A stretch of DNA of 64,000 nt, taken from Lathyrus oleraceus. Lineage: Eukaryota; Streptophyta; Magnoliopsida; Fabales; Fabaceae. Numbering within the stretch: the stretch's first letter is position 1; the number at the start of each line of letters is the position of its first letter. Location of the stretch: the NCBI RefSeq assembly GCF_024323335.1, contig NC_066580.1, positions 443,339,851 to 443,403,850 on the forward strand. The letters are read 5' to 3'. Positions 1 through 9,066 of the stretch are shown here, in pieces. The position numbers and the translations under genes were made by a program. Below the pieces are notes generated by a model. That model ran no database searches. It saw only the letters and a program-made list of their open reading frames with translations, and was not told where the DNA came from.

Positions 1-1
1 A

Positions 2-1131
2 TCAGGGGAGAAGAAGCCGTTCATTCAGGGACAGAAAAGGAGAGAAGGGGATGCAAATGCCATATCTTCTTATCAGAACAGGGATAACCGGAGGAATAAC
101 TTTCAGAATTATCATCAGCAACCGTATGTTGCGGCTGTGACCATTCCAGCTGCAGCACCACTACAACAACAACAATCACAACGTCAACCAGCTCAGTATC
201 AACAGCAGCAACAACCGGGTAACAGACCCGCTTATCAACAGAGGCAAAGGATGATGGACCGGCATTTCGACACCCTTCCAATGTCGTACGCTCAGATGCT
301 TTCTAGTCTTCAACAACTACAACTTGTGCAACTGCGCACTCTGGCTCCTCCTGTTGGTAGACTTCCGGTGGGTTACGACACCAACGCTAGGTGTAGCTTC
401 CACTCTGGGGCACCTAGCCACAATATTGAGAACTGCAAAGCTTTTAAGCACGTAGTTCAGGACCTCATAGATTCAAAGACCATCGACCTTGCACCGGCTC
501 CGAATGTCGTCAACAATCCCATGCCCCAGCATGGTGGTGCGAACGTTAATTTGGTAGAGGGAGAAGCCAAGTCCATTAAGGATGTGTTGAAGCTGAAGAC
601 TCCATTGTCGGATGTCAAAGGATGCTTGCTGAAGGCCGATGTTTTCCCCGGTTGTGGGAAGGGTTGTTTGGATTGTGCCACTCGGAGTGGAGGTTGTTTG
701 AAGCTACAGCAGGGTATCCAGGCCTTGCTCGACAAAGGTATCCTCCAGGTTGAAGATTTGTCTGTCCAAGAGTCGGTGGAAGAGGTTAAAGCGGGTGCCT
801 CTATCTCATCCTTTAAGCAGGCACGGGCCGTGGTGGATTCAGGTGTTGCTCCCGGTTGGGGGCGTCTGTTGGAATTACCAGTGAAAGAAGATAAGTTCGG
901 TATTGGGTATCAGCCAGTTTTGACTTCTACAACTTCAACACTTCAGACTCGTCAGGGGCCGATCACTTTCTCCAGTGCTGGCATCATTCAGTATGGTCAA
1001 GTCTCTGTAGTCAACGAAGAAGATGGGGATAGTGATTGTGACATTGACAACTGGGTGCGTCCGAGGATCCCGGGTGAAGTCATCAACAATTGGTCTTCTG
1101 AAGAGATTATCCAAGTCACTCTTCTTGAAGA
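2..1131 (+). CDS. gag: Gag C-terminal part plus gag-RT linker, exon 1 (protease domain apparently deleted)
   Basis: The frame is open from base 2 and continues from the left, so there is no true start in the window. The first ~75 residues are Gln/Asn-rich. A degenerate zinc-knuckle-like segment, CSFHSGAPSHNIENC, lies at 392-436, as in Tat-lineage Gag proteins. Further on are the tract GILQVEDLSVQE and a conserved tail with VVDSGVAPGWGRL and FGIGYQP, which in full-length Ogre elements lies just before RT. No aspartic-protease motif of the DTGSSLNVMP type occurs between them, so I infer an internal, frame-preserving deletion of protease. Unspliced reading ends at a TAA at 1133-1135. Splicing at 1131/1132 removes this stop and joins the frame to pol at 1396. 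The Gag assignment is firm; the protease loss rests on family knowledge. Confidence 0.85.
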
Positions 1132-1395
1132 GTAATTTTCTTTGTTTATTCATGCATGTCCAAGTCTTACGTTCCGCCCAGGGCGTAATGACTCATTGTA
1201 GGGCCCGTCTATGTGACAGTTGCATTTTTTATCATAAATAAAAGACGTCTTTTTGCATTCAAATATTTCGTTCCCTGTCTTTCTATTTTTGCAGTTTTTC
1301 AAAATAAAAAAATAAAAAATAAAAAAAAATGGCAATGTTTTGTTTAGTTTCCACTTCTTGTTCACACTCATAAGCACATACCATCACTCATGCAG
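1132..1395 (+). other. Putative spliced intron between gag and RT of the Ogre-like element
   Basis: A GT at 1132-1133 (context GAAGA|GTAATT) and an AG at 1394-1395 (context CTCATGCAG|ATGCAC) bound 264 bp that is T-rich and A-rich and has stops in the gag frame. Joining 1131 to 1396 gives GA+A = Glu and then reads straight into Cys-Thr-Ser-Pro of the pol frame, removing the TAA at 1133. An alternative acceptor near 1295 (tttttgcag) would run into TAA within four codons. Ogre elements are known for an intron at this position. Splicing itself is not shown by the sequence. Confidence 0.72.
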
Positions 1396-4300
1396 ATGCA
1401 CGTCACCGGATCCTATTGATAACGGTTCTGCTATGGCTCGCTTCGACTTTGAAAATCCAATCTTTCAAGCTGAAAAAGAGGATGATGAAGATTGTGAACT
1501 CCCTGAAGAACTTACCAGGTTATTGAAACAAGAGGAAAGGGTTATTCAACCGCATCAAGAGTCTGTTGAAGTGATTAATCTCGGCACCGAGGACGCCAAG
1601 AGAGAAATCAAGATAGGGGCTGCTTTAGAAGACAATGTGAAAAAAGGGCTGATTGAATTGCTGCAAGAATACGTTGATATCTTCGCCTGGTCTTATCAGG
1701 ACATGCCTGGGCTGGACACAGACATCGTGGTACACCGCTTGCCTCTCAAAGAAGGTTGTCCTCCGATCAAGCAGAAGCTCAGAAGAACAAGACCAGAGAT
1801 GGCTGTCAAGATAAAGGAAGAAGTGCAAAAGCAGTTGGATGCAGGCTTTCTAGCAGTCACCAATTATCCGCCATGGGTTGCAAACATCGTCCCAGTACCT
1901 AAGAAGGATGGAAAGGTACGGATGTGTGTCGACTACCGGGATCTGAACAGAGCTAGCCCTAAAGATGATTTCCCATTACCTCACATCGACGTTTTGGTAG
2001 ATAATACAGCTCAGTTCTCGGTATTCTCCTTCATGGATGGTTTTTCTGGCTATAACCAAATCAAGATGGCACCAGAAGACATGGAAAAGACAACTTTCAT
2101 AACCCCATGGGGCACCTTCTGCTACAAGGTGATGCCGTTTGGTCTGAAAAATGCCGGAGCAACATATCAACGAGCTATGGTAACTCTGTTCCATGATATG
2201 ATTCATCATGAAATCGAGGTTTATGTGGATGATATGATTGCCAAATCTCAGACAGAAGAAGAACATTTGGTGAATTTGAAGAAACTGTTTGAGCGTTTGA
2301 GGAAATTCAAACTGAGACTTAATCCGAACAAGTGTACTTTCGGGGTGAGATCGGGAAAATTGCTGGGTTTTATCGTTAGCGGGAAAGGGATTGAGGTGGA
2401 TCCTGACAAAGTGAAAGCAATACAGGAAATGCCTGAGCCAAGAACGGAGAAGCAAGTCCGTAGTTTCTTAGGGAGGTTGAACTACATTGCAAGGTTCATC
2501 TCTCACCTAACAACCACGTGTGAGCCAATTTTCAAATTGTTGAGGAAAGATCAGACTATCAGGTGGAATGAAGATTGTCAAAGGGCTTTTGAGAAGATAA
2601 AAGAGTATCTACAGAAACCTCCGATCCTTATACCTCCAGTTCCTGGGAGACCTCTGATAATGTACCTATCAGTGACTGAGAACTCGATGGGGTGTGTATT
2701 GGGACAACATGACGAGTCTGGTCGAAAAGAGCATGCCATATACTACCTTAGCAAAAAGTTTACCGACTGTGAAGTCAAATATTCGCAGCTTGAGAAAACT
2801 TGCTGTGCTTTGGCCTGGGCTGCTCGCCGACTGAGGCAGTATATGCTGAACCATACTACCTTGTTGATTTCTAAGATGGATCCAGTCAAATACATATTCG
2901 AGAAGCCAGCTCTCACCGGAAGGGTCGCTCGTTGGCAAATGATTTTAACAGAGTATGATATTCAGTATACGTCACAGAAGGCCATCAAAGGTAGTATTCT
3001 GTCAGACTACCTTGCCGAGCAGCCGATTGATGATTATGAGCCGATGAAGTTTGAATTCCCTGATGAAGACATCATGTTCCTCAAGATGAAAGACTGTGAA
3101 GAGCCAGTTGTTGAGGAGGGACCTGATCCAAACGAAAAGTGGACTTTGTTGTTTGATGGGGTTGTCAATGCTAGAGGAAGTGGAATTGGTGCTGTCATTA
3201 CAACTCTGAAAGGTGCCCACATGCCTTTCACCGCTCGTCTGACTTTTGAGTGCACAAATAATGAAGCTGAGTACGAGGCCTGTATTTTGGGTATTGAGCA
3301 AGCCATTGATTTGAGAATCAAGACTTTGGACATCTTCGGAGATTCAGCTCTGGTGATCAATCAAGTGAATGGTGATTGGAATACTCTCCAGCCCACTCTG
3401 GTCCCCTACAGAGATTACACGAGAAGACTGTTGACTTTCTTCACAACAGTAAAATTGTATCATATACCTCGTGATGAGAACCAGATGGCAGACGCACTTG
3501 CTACTCTATCCTCCATGATCAAGGTAATTCGCTGGAACCATGCTCCCAGGATCGATGTGATGCGCCTTGACAGGGCCGCGTATGTGTTTGCTGCTGAACT
3601 GGCAGTCGATGACAAGCCCTGGTATCACGATATCAAGTGCTTTCTGAAGAATCAAGAGCACCCTGCAGGGGCATCCAACAATGACAGAAAGACTTTGAGA
3701 AGATTGGCAGGCAGTTTCTTCTTGAACAAAGACGATGTGCTGTATAAGAGGAACTTCGACATGGTTTTGCTCAGATGCGTGGACAGACACGAGGCGGACA
3801 TGCTAATGCAGGAAGTTCATGAAGGTTCCTTCGGTACTCATGCCGGCGGACATGCAATGGCTAAGAAATTGTTGAGAGCGGGTTATTATTGGATGACCAT
3901 GGAGTCAGATTGCTTCAAATATGCTCGGAAGTGTCATAAATGCCAGATTTATGCTGATAAGGTGCATGTGCCGCCAAATCCTCTGAATGTGATGACTTCG
4001 CCGTGGCCGTTTGCTATGTGGGGTATTGACATGATTGGAAAGATTGAGCCGACTGCTTCCAATGGGCATCGCTTCATCCTTGTTGCCATCGACTATTTCA
4101 CCAAGTGGGTCGAGGCAGCGTCGTTCGCAAATGTCACCAGACATGTGGTTGCCCGTTTCATCAAGAAAGAAATCATTTGTCGCTACGGGATTCCCGAAAG
4201 AATCATTACTGATAATGGTTCTAATCTCAACAACAAAATGATGAAGGAGTTGTGTCAGAACTTCAACATTCAGCATCACAATTCTTCCCCTTACCGCCCT

Positions 4301-4870
4301 AAGATGAACGGCGTTGTTGAGGCGGCAAATAAGAACATAAAGAAGATTGTGCAGAAGATGGTCGTCACGTACAGAGATTGGCATGAGATGCTACCCTTCG
4401 CCTTGCATGGGTACCGCACTTCGGTACGTACATCGACCGGGGCAACCCCTTACTCCCTTGTGTATGGTATGGAAGCAGTCCTACCTGTTGAAGCGGAGAT
4501 TCCTTCTCTAAGAGTCCTGTTGGATGTCAAGTTAGACGAAGCTGAATGGATTCGGACAAGGTTCAATGAGTTGAGTCTTATCGAAGAGAAGCGAATGGCA
4601 GCCATTTGTCATGGGCAGTTGTATCAGAGTCGGATGAAGAGAGCTTTTGATCAGAAGGTGCGTCCTCGTTGTTTCCAAGTCGGAGATTTAGTGTTGAAAA
4701 GGATCCTTCCTCCTCAGACAGATCACAGGGGCAAGTGGACTCCTAACTATGATGGACCGTATATTGTCACCAAGGTTTTTGATGGTGGGGCTTTAATGCT
4801 TGCAACTATGGATGGTGAAAACTTCACTTCCCCTGTGAACTCAGACGCAGTTAAAAAATACTTCGCATAA
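1396..4870 (+). CDS. pol: Ogre/Tat pol: RT, RNase H, archaeal-type RNase H, integrase
   Basis: This is one uninterrupted frame. RT has the VCVDYRDLN-type block near 1925 and the YVDD active site at 2222-2233, followed by an RT-linked RNase H. A second RNase H starts at LLFDG (Asp 3155), with Glu in NNEAEYEA (about 3262-3280), Asp in FGDSAL (3341) and Asp in MADALATL (3491): a complete D-E-D-D set. Integrase has an H-H-CxxC zinc region (CHKC, about 3931-3942) and catalytic Asp 4028 (GIDMIG), Asp 4211 (ITDNGS) and Glu 4319 (VVEAANK). The end, PVNSDAVKKYFA, is typical of Tat pol. The ATG at 1340 lies inside the putative intron; I take exon 2 to begin at 1396. The product would reverse-transcribe and integrate element RNA. 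Only protease seems to be lacking, so the element may depend on protease from a relative. Confidence 0.93.
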
Positions 4871-6380
4871 AATAGACCCGCTGGACAGTAAAAAGAATAG
4901 TCCAGGCAAAAATGGGCATCCCGACGAACCAAGAAAATGAAAAGGTTCGGGCAAAAATTAGGGATTAAAAATGAAAAGAGCGTACACCCGGTAAGTTGAA
5001 AACCTGAAAAGGCAACTTAGGCAAAAATGGGTATCCCGATGGATTGAAAACCCGAAAAGGGCGATCCAGGCAAAAGTTAGGGATTAAGCGAATGACTGCG
5101 TTCTGAGTAGTTCTGAATCTCATCTCGTGCCAATGACTGGAAATTTTCGAAAGGTAGGAAACAGTCCAATCACCTTTTCAGAAGGCTGATCATCTGGAGG
5201 ATCTTGAAGACGAGCAAGTCATAGCAGAATTGGAACCCAATAGAAATCCATTTCACATTGCCATTAGATTAATTTCTGTTTTTATCTTTTGTGCGATTAC
5301 CTCTTTCTAGGGATTGCTTCCTGATGTAAATGCCTATTCAGAGGCCGTTCAATCAATAAAATCATGTTATTCAGTATATCTCTGTTTTCATTTTCATTTT
5401 ACTGTTTTGTTTGCAAAAATGACGTCCGAATTTTTGATAAACATTGCATCATGACACATAAGGGCTTTACAGGTACATGCTTAATAAACATTTAAAATTA
5501 CTGTAAATTTTAAGTGCTTTGGATCGTCTATTCAGAACAGATACCCTCAGGGCATTTCCTTAAAATTCCCTGCAGATGATCGTGAATATCTTCCCCAGTG
5601 AAGTCACCAACAGACAAATTCGGTGTCTTATCCCTGCAGAGCTGATCAGAGCGTTGGATTCTTCAATCCCCAGCAGTTTCTCACCACCGTACTTCCCCAA
5701 GCGGTTGTTTCAGGACATACACTCCCCAGCGGAGTTGACAGTGCCAGACTGTATCTTCCCAGCAGAAGTGGCTGCTCCTTAGAGTTCGATGCCAGATCGA
5801 TAATCCCAATGCCAGATCCATGGTTTCTTTTCTTGAAGCAGAACCTCGGTACCGTATCAGTGTTTGCTCCCCCTGCTGAGTCATCTCTCGCAAACTGTGG
5901 TTGCCAGAATCAGTGTAGCTCTCCTCAGCAGCAGGCTTCCAATGCCATTCTTTCCCCGATCAGAGTCTCGGTATGGCCAGAACACCGCATGGCTAGTCAT
6001 CTCCCCACAGAGTTCATTGTGGTGTGTATCTCCAGCAGCCTGGCCAGAGCCCAGAGGATGGTAATCATTTCCCCAGCAGATCCCCTTGCCTCAGCTTGGC
6101 ATTCTACCCAGCATTTCGCATCCCTGCATGTAGAATCATATTGCATTGCATCCTTCCAAATCGCGTAGCATTTCCATTTTCATGGAGCATTACGCCATTG
6201 AAAAATTCAAACATACGCATGTAAGCATAAAACATTCTCGGTATCCCAAGTGATAAGCTAGAAGTTGTTTCCAGTACTCAGACTGAAGATTGTTCATGAC
6301 TTACCTTTGTTATCCCCAGCAAGTGTCATTGGCCCATGCGCCGCCTCTATTATCATTCCCTATTTCTGCCAATGCTGACA
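4871..6380 (+). other. Ogre post-pol untranslated region with short recurring motifs
   Basis: No gene is supported. At 4880-5095 a motif recurs three times in variant form (aaaatgggcatcccga, gttgaaaacctgaaaaggc, aggcaaaa). A diverged version follows the relic pol at 23440-23580, which ties the two elements to one lineage. From about 5575 to 6100 the text is peppered with ccccagcag/ccccagcgg motifs at irregular spacing. Open frames of 60-180 codons here come from this low-complexity composition. Confidence 0.7.
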
Positions 6381-7030
6381 GGCATGAAGTTTTCCGGTAT
6401 CCAGACCGAAGTGGCATTCAGGCCAATTTTCCGATATTCAGATCGAAGTGGCATTCAGGCCAAGTGTTTCCGATGTTCAGATCGAAGAAGTTTCCGACGT
6501 TCAGGTTGATGCAACTTGTGGCATTCAGGCCAGTTTTCCGGTATCCAGACCGAAGTGGCATTCAGGCCAGTTTTCCGGTATCCAAACCGAAGTGGCATTC
6601 AGGCCAGTTTTCCGGTATCCAGACCGAAGTGGCATTCAGGCCAGTTTTCCGGTATCCAGACCGAAGTGGCATTCAGGCCGATTTTCCCGATATTCAGATC
6701 GAAGTGGCATTCAGGCCAGTGTTCCGATGTTCAGATCGAAGAAGTTTCCGACGTTCAGGTCGATGCAGCTTGTGGCATTCAGGCCAATTTTCCGATATTC
6801 AGATCGAAGTGGCATTCAGGCCAAGTCTTTCCGATGTTCAGATCGAAGAAGTTTCCGACGTTCAGGTCGATGCGACTTGTGGCATTCAGGCCAAGTCTTT
6901 CCGATGTTCAGATCGAAGAAGTTTCCGACGTTTAGGTCGATGCGACTTGTGGCATTCAGGCCAATCTTTCGATGTTCAGATCGAAATCCTTTCCAGTATT
7001 CAGACTGCTGAGCGGCATTCAGGCCATGGT
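6381..7030 (+). repeat. Minisatellite in the Ogre 3' untranslated region
   Basis: About 650 bp are built from a 36-bp unit ending gtggcattcaggcca, with variants ttttccggtatccagaccga and ttttccgatattcagatcga. The first half has a run of near-identical 36-mers (about 6530-6680). The second half has a longer composite unit that adds ccgatgttcagatcgaagaa and a ttccgacgttcaggtcgatg block (6690-6960). All three forward frames stay open because the unit is a multiple of three without stops. Ogre 3' regions are known to carry tandem repeats that can expand into satellites. Confidence 0.92.
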
Positions 7031-7270
7031 TATTTCTGTGTTACCATTTATTTTGGTATCCAGTTTATAATTCTTTTTCGATATTCAGACTGACTCTCAC
7101 CGTACCAGACGGATTCTTCTTTCAATACCACCTCTTTGCCGATTCTGACAGGCATTGTGACTTCACTTCACTTCAGTGCAAATTTTTGGGCTTTTATTGT
7201 ATTCAATCCCTTGATACCTCGAAAGCATGAAAGCAGCTGTCATCTTCTTTCCGGGTCTCCAGTTGATTGA

Positions 7271-7281
7271 ATAGGGGCAGC
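7271..7281 (+). other. Polypurine tract of the Ogre-like element
   Basis: The tract ataggggcagc lies immediately before the LTR start TGTAATACCCC at 7282, at the position expected for plus-strand priming. Confidence 0.8.
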
Positions 7282-7313
7282 TGTAATACCCCAAAATTTA
7301 CCCTTCATTTTTT

Positions 7314-7430
7314 CTAAAAAAAAAAAAAAAAAAAAAAAACGAAAACGAAAAAAAAAAAACGAAAAAAAAAATAAATAAAAAATAATTTAATTAATTAATT
7401 AATTAATTAATTAAATAAATAAATAAAATA
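7314..7430. repeat. Poly(A) and (AATT)n/(AAAT)n simple repeats in the LTR
   Basis: A long A run interrupted by cg dinucleotides is followed by about seven ttaa/aatt repeats and then aaataaat repeats, just upstream of the LTR promoter. Confidence 0.95.
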
Positions 7431-7491
7431 TAACAAATTATTTTGGACTTGGGTCTCCCTCATTTGAGCCCATTACCCACGAAAATCAGTC

Positions 7492-7499
7492 TATAAATA
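7492..7499 (+). promoter_or_regulatory. LTR TATA box
   Basis: TATAAATA occurs in the context cagtctataaatactgagg, followed by a purine-rich leader. Transcription is expected to start near 7525. The identical 5' LTR promoter would lie outside the window. Confidence 0.7.
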
Positions 7500-8425
7500 C
7501 TGAGGTTTCAGTAGAGGAAAAGACACTTGGAGTTACACTGGGAGATTCACTGGAGAAAGAAGGAAGAGAAGCAAAACCCTGAGGAAAAGATAGTGAGAGA
7601 AAAGCCAACAGAGTTCAGAGCAACCTCCAAACCCTGAAAGGAACTCAACTTGTAAACCTCACGGGCGCAACTCAATCAAGCTCTCCAATCAGGTTTGCCC
7701 TATATCCATCATCTTTATGCCTTTTATTTGAATGCTCTAAATGTATGAGGTATTATGGGTGAATTTGATACCTTTTTGTGAGCCTTTTGTGAATTTTGAT
7801 GGAATTATTCATGTGGTTACATTTTGATTTAGGGGCAACTCTGGGTTACCCTATTTTGTTTATTCTAACCTGTCTTGTGTTTCCATGGCATTGTTTTCTC
7901 TTGATTTCATCCTACTACTCTAACCCTTTGTCAAGTTTTGTGAGGGCTCACATGGCTTTCGCAGAGACACTCGCGTGGTTTCCCACTTTATTTGTGGGAT
8001 ACCCCCTGGAGTTTTATTCTGATTATTCGTGTTGACTGATTTCCTTTGACGGTCCAGCTGGAGACATTTCAGGGTTTCTTGCCCCTTTAACTGCTATAGC
8101 TTCGGATCTTTATCCGTGTGGTATTTTTTTCCCTTTCTCATACTTTATCGCTTTCTTAGCTGGAAGACCTCGATATGAGGCAATGTTTGAGCCCCTTGGT
8201 GGCATTTTACTTTGAGATACATGTTTTGTGTTTTGTATTCATATCCCTGCAGGTAGCGCGGTTCCTTCGTCAAGGACTGCCTTTTTGCCCTCGAGCATCC
8301 CAAACCCTAAAACCCAAAGCAACACGTTTACTCCTTCTACTACAGGCGAGTAAGTCTCCAAAGGTCGAGCATCCGGTAGATTGCGTAGTAACGTTGTTCG
8401 TCCAAAACCCAATCCATAACCCCGT

Positions 8426-8604
8426 AGTTAGCCGAACTACGGCTTGCTCTGATTCTCATTCCAGATGAGATACGTAGGCATAAGACGCGATGTCTTAGCG
8501 AGCACACTAACCCTTAACCCATAGGTCAGCCGAGCTACGAAGACTCTGATTCTCATATTCAGATGAGATACGTATGCAGTGGATGCGACATCCGCGCGAG
8601 TCAT
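8426..8604 (+). repeat. Direct duplication inside the Ogre LTR
   Basis: Two units, about 8426-8505 and 8523-8604, share gttagccgaactacg / ggtcagccgagctacg, tctgattctcat and cagatgagatacgta, then an imperfect gcatAAGACGCGATGTCTT-like hairpin (gacgcgatgtc / gatgcgacatc). Confidence 0.85.
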
Positions 8605-9066
8605 TTTCATTTAACCCTTTTTTTTTGGTAAACAGCACAAGATAAACTCACACCCTTTAGACAAGAACTACAAAAGTGGATCCCGTAGAGTACTACGGAT
8701 GCGTAGGGGTGCTAATACCTTCCCTTCGCATAACCGACTCCCGAACCCAAGATTTGGTTGCGAGACCTTGTCTTTTCCTTTCCTCTTTTCAGGTTTACTT
8801 CGAGCGTTTCCTTTCCCTCCTTTGGGATGAATAACGCACGGTGGCGACTCTTCTGTCATTTTCTTTCGCCGGTTGTTTTTTCGCACACTGTATTTTTCAG
8901 GTTGCGACACATGCATGGTCAAGTCTGTACAGACAATAACCAAGCTATCAATGCAACGACCATCTTACTAACGACCAAGCTATTTATGTTATGCAGGTGA
9001 ACAACTTAGAAATGCATTCAATTTCAATTCCATTCAAACTATCTACATATTTAATATTTTAACATA

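Larger units (their letters stand above)
1..8909 (+). mobile_element. Ogre/Tat-like Ty3-gypsy LTR retrotransposon, right part (5' end outside window)
   Basis: The order is gag tail, intron, RT, RNase H, a second archaeal-type RNase H, integrase, long 3' untranslated region with tandem repeats, polypurine tract and 3' LTR. A second RNase H and an intron before RT are established marks of the Tat/Ogre lineage. The 5' LTR and gag start lie left of the window, so LTR divergence and target duplication cannot be read. The element ends at 8909 (..gcgaca) and the flanking DNA is the 5' region of a MULE, so this element probably inserted into the MULE. The pol reading frame is open throughout, but the protease domain appears to be missing. 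Confidence 0.93.
7282..8909 (+). repeat. 3' LTR of the Ogre-like element (1,628 bp)
   Basis: It starts TGTAATACCCCAAAATTTAC after the polypurine tract and ends ..TTTTTCAGGTTGCGACA. It contains an A-rich and AATT-repeat tract (about 7314-7430), a TATA box (7492-7499), a direct duplication (8426-8604), and the legume-typical terminal blocks gggtgctaataccttccc (about 8708) and cggtggcgactcttctg (about 8839). The mate LTR is outside the window. The flank after it begins catgc, the predicted 5-bp target copy. Confidence 0.9.

Noticed and set aside
830..850. Asp-Ser-Gly in VVDSGVAPGWG as a retropepsin active site
   Set aside because: It lies in the conserved linker just before RT that is present in addition to protease in full-length relatives. 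It lacks the hydrophobic-DTG-(A/S) context and a downstream ILG-type strand.
2669..2938. Minus-strand ORFs within the pol genes
   Set aside because: They are shadows of strongly coding plus-strand frames with conserved catalytic motifs; no similarity of their own.
5623..6168. 181-codon ORF in the Ogre 3' region as a gene
   Set aside because: Its composition follows the ccccagcag motif background, other frames are equally open, and there is no recognisable domain.
6290..7093. 267-codon repeat protein
   Set aside because: All three forward frames are open because the 36-bp unit has no stops and a length divisible by three. This is a minisatellite artefact.
7796..8035. 79-codon ORF in the Ogre LTR as a membrane protein
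   Set aside because: T-rich leader region of the LTR; its hydrophobicity follows from composition.
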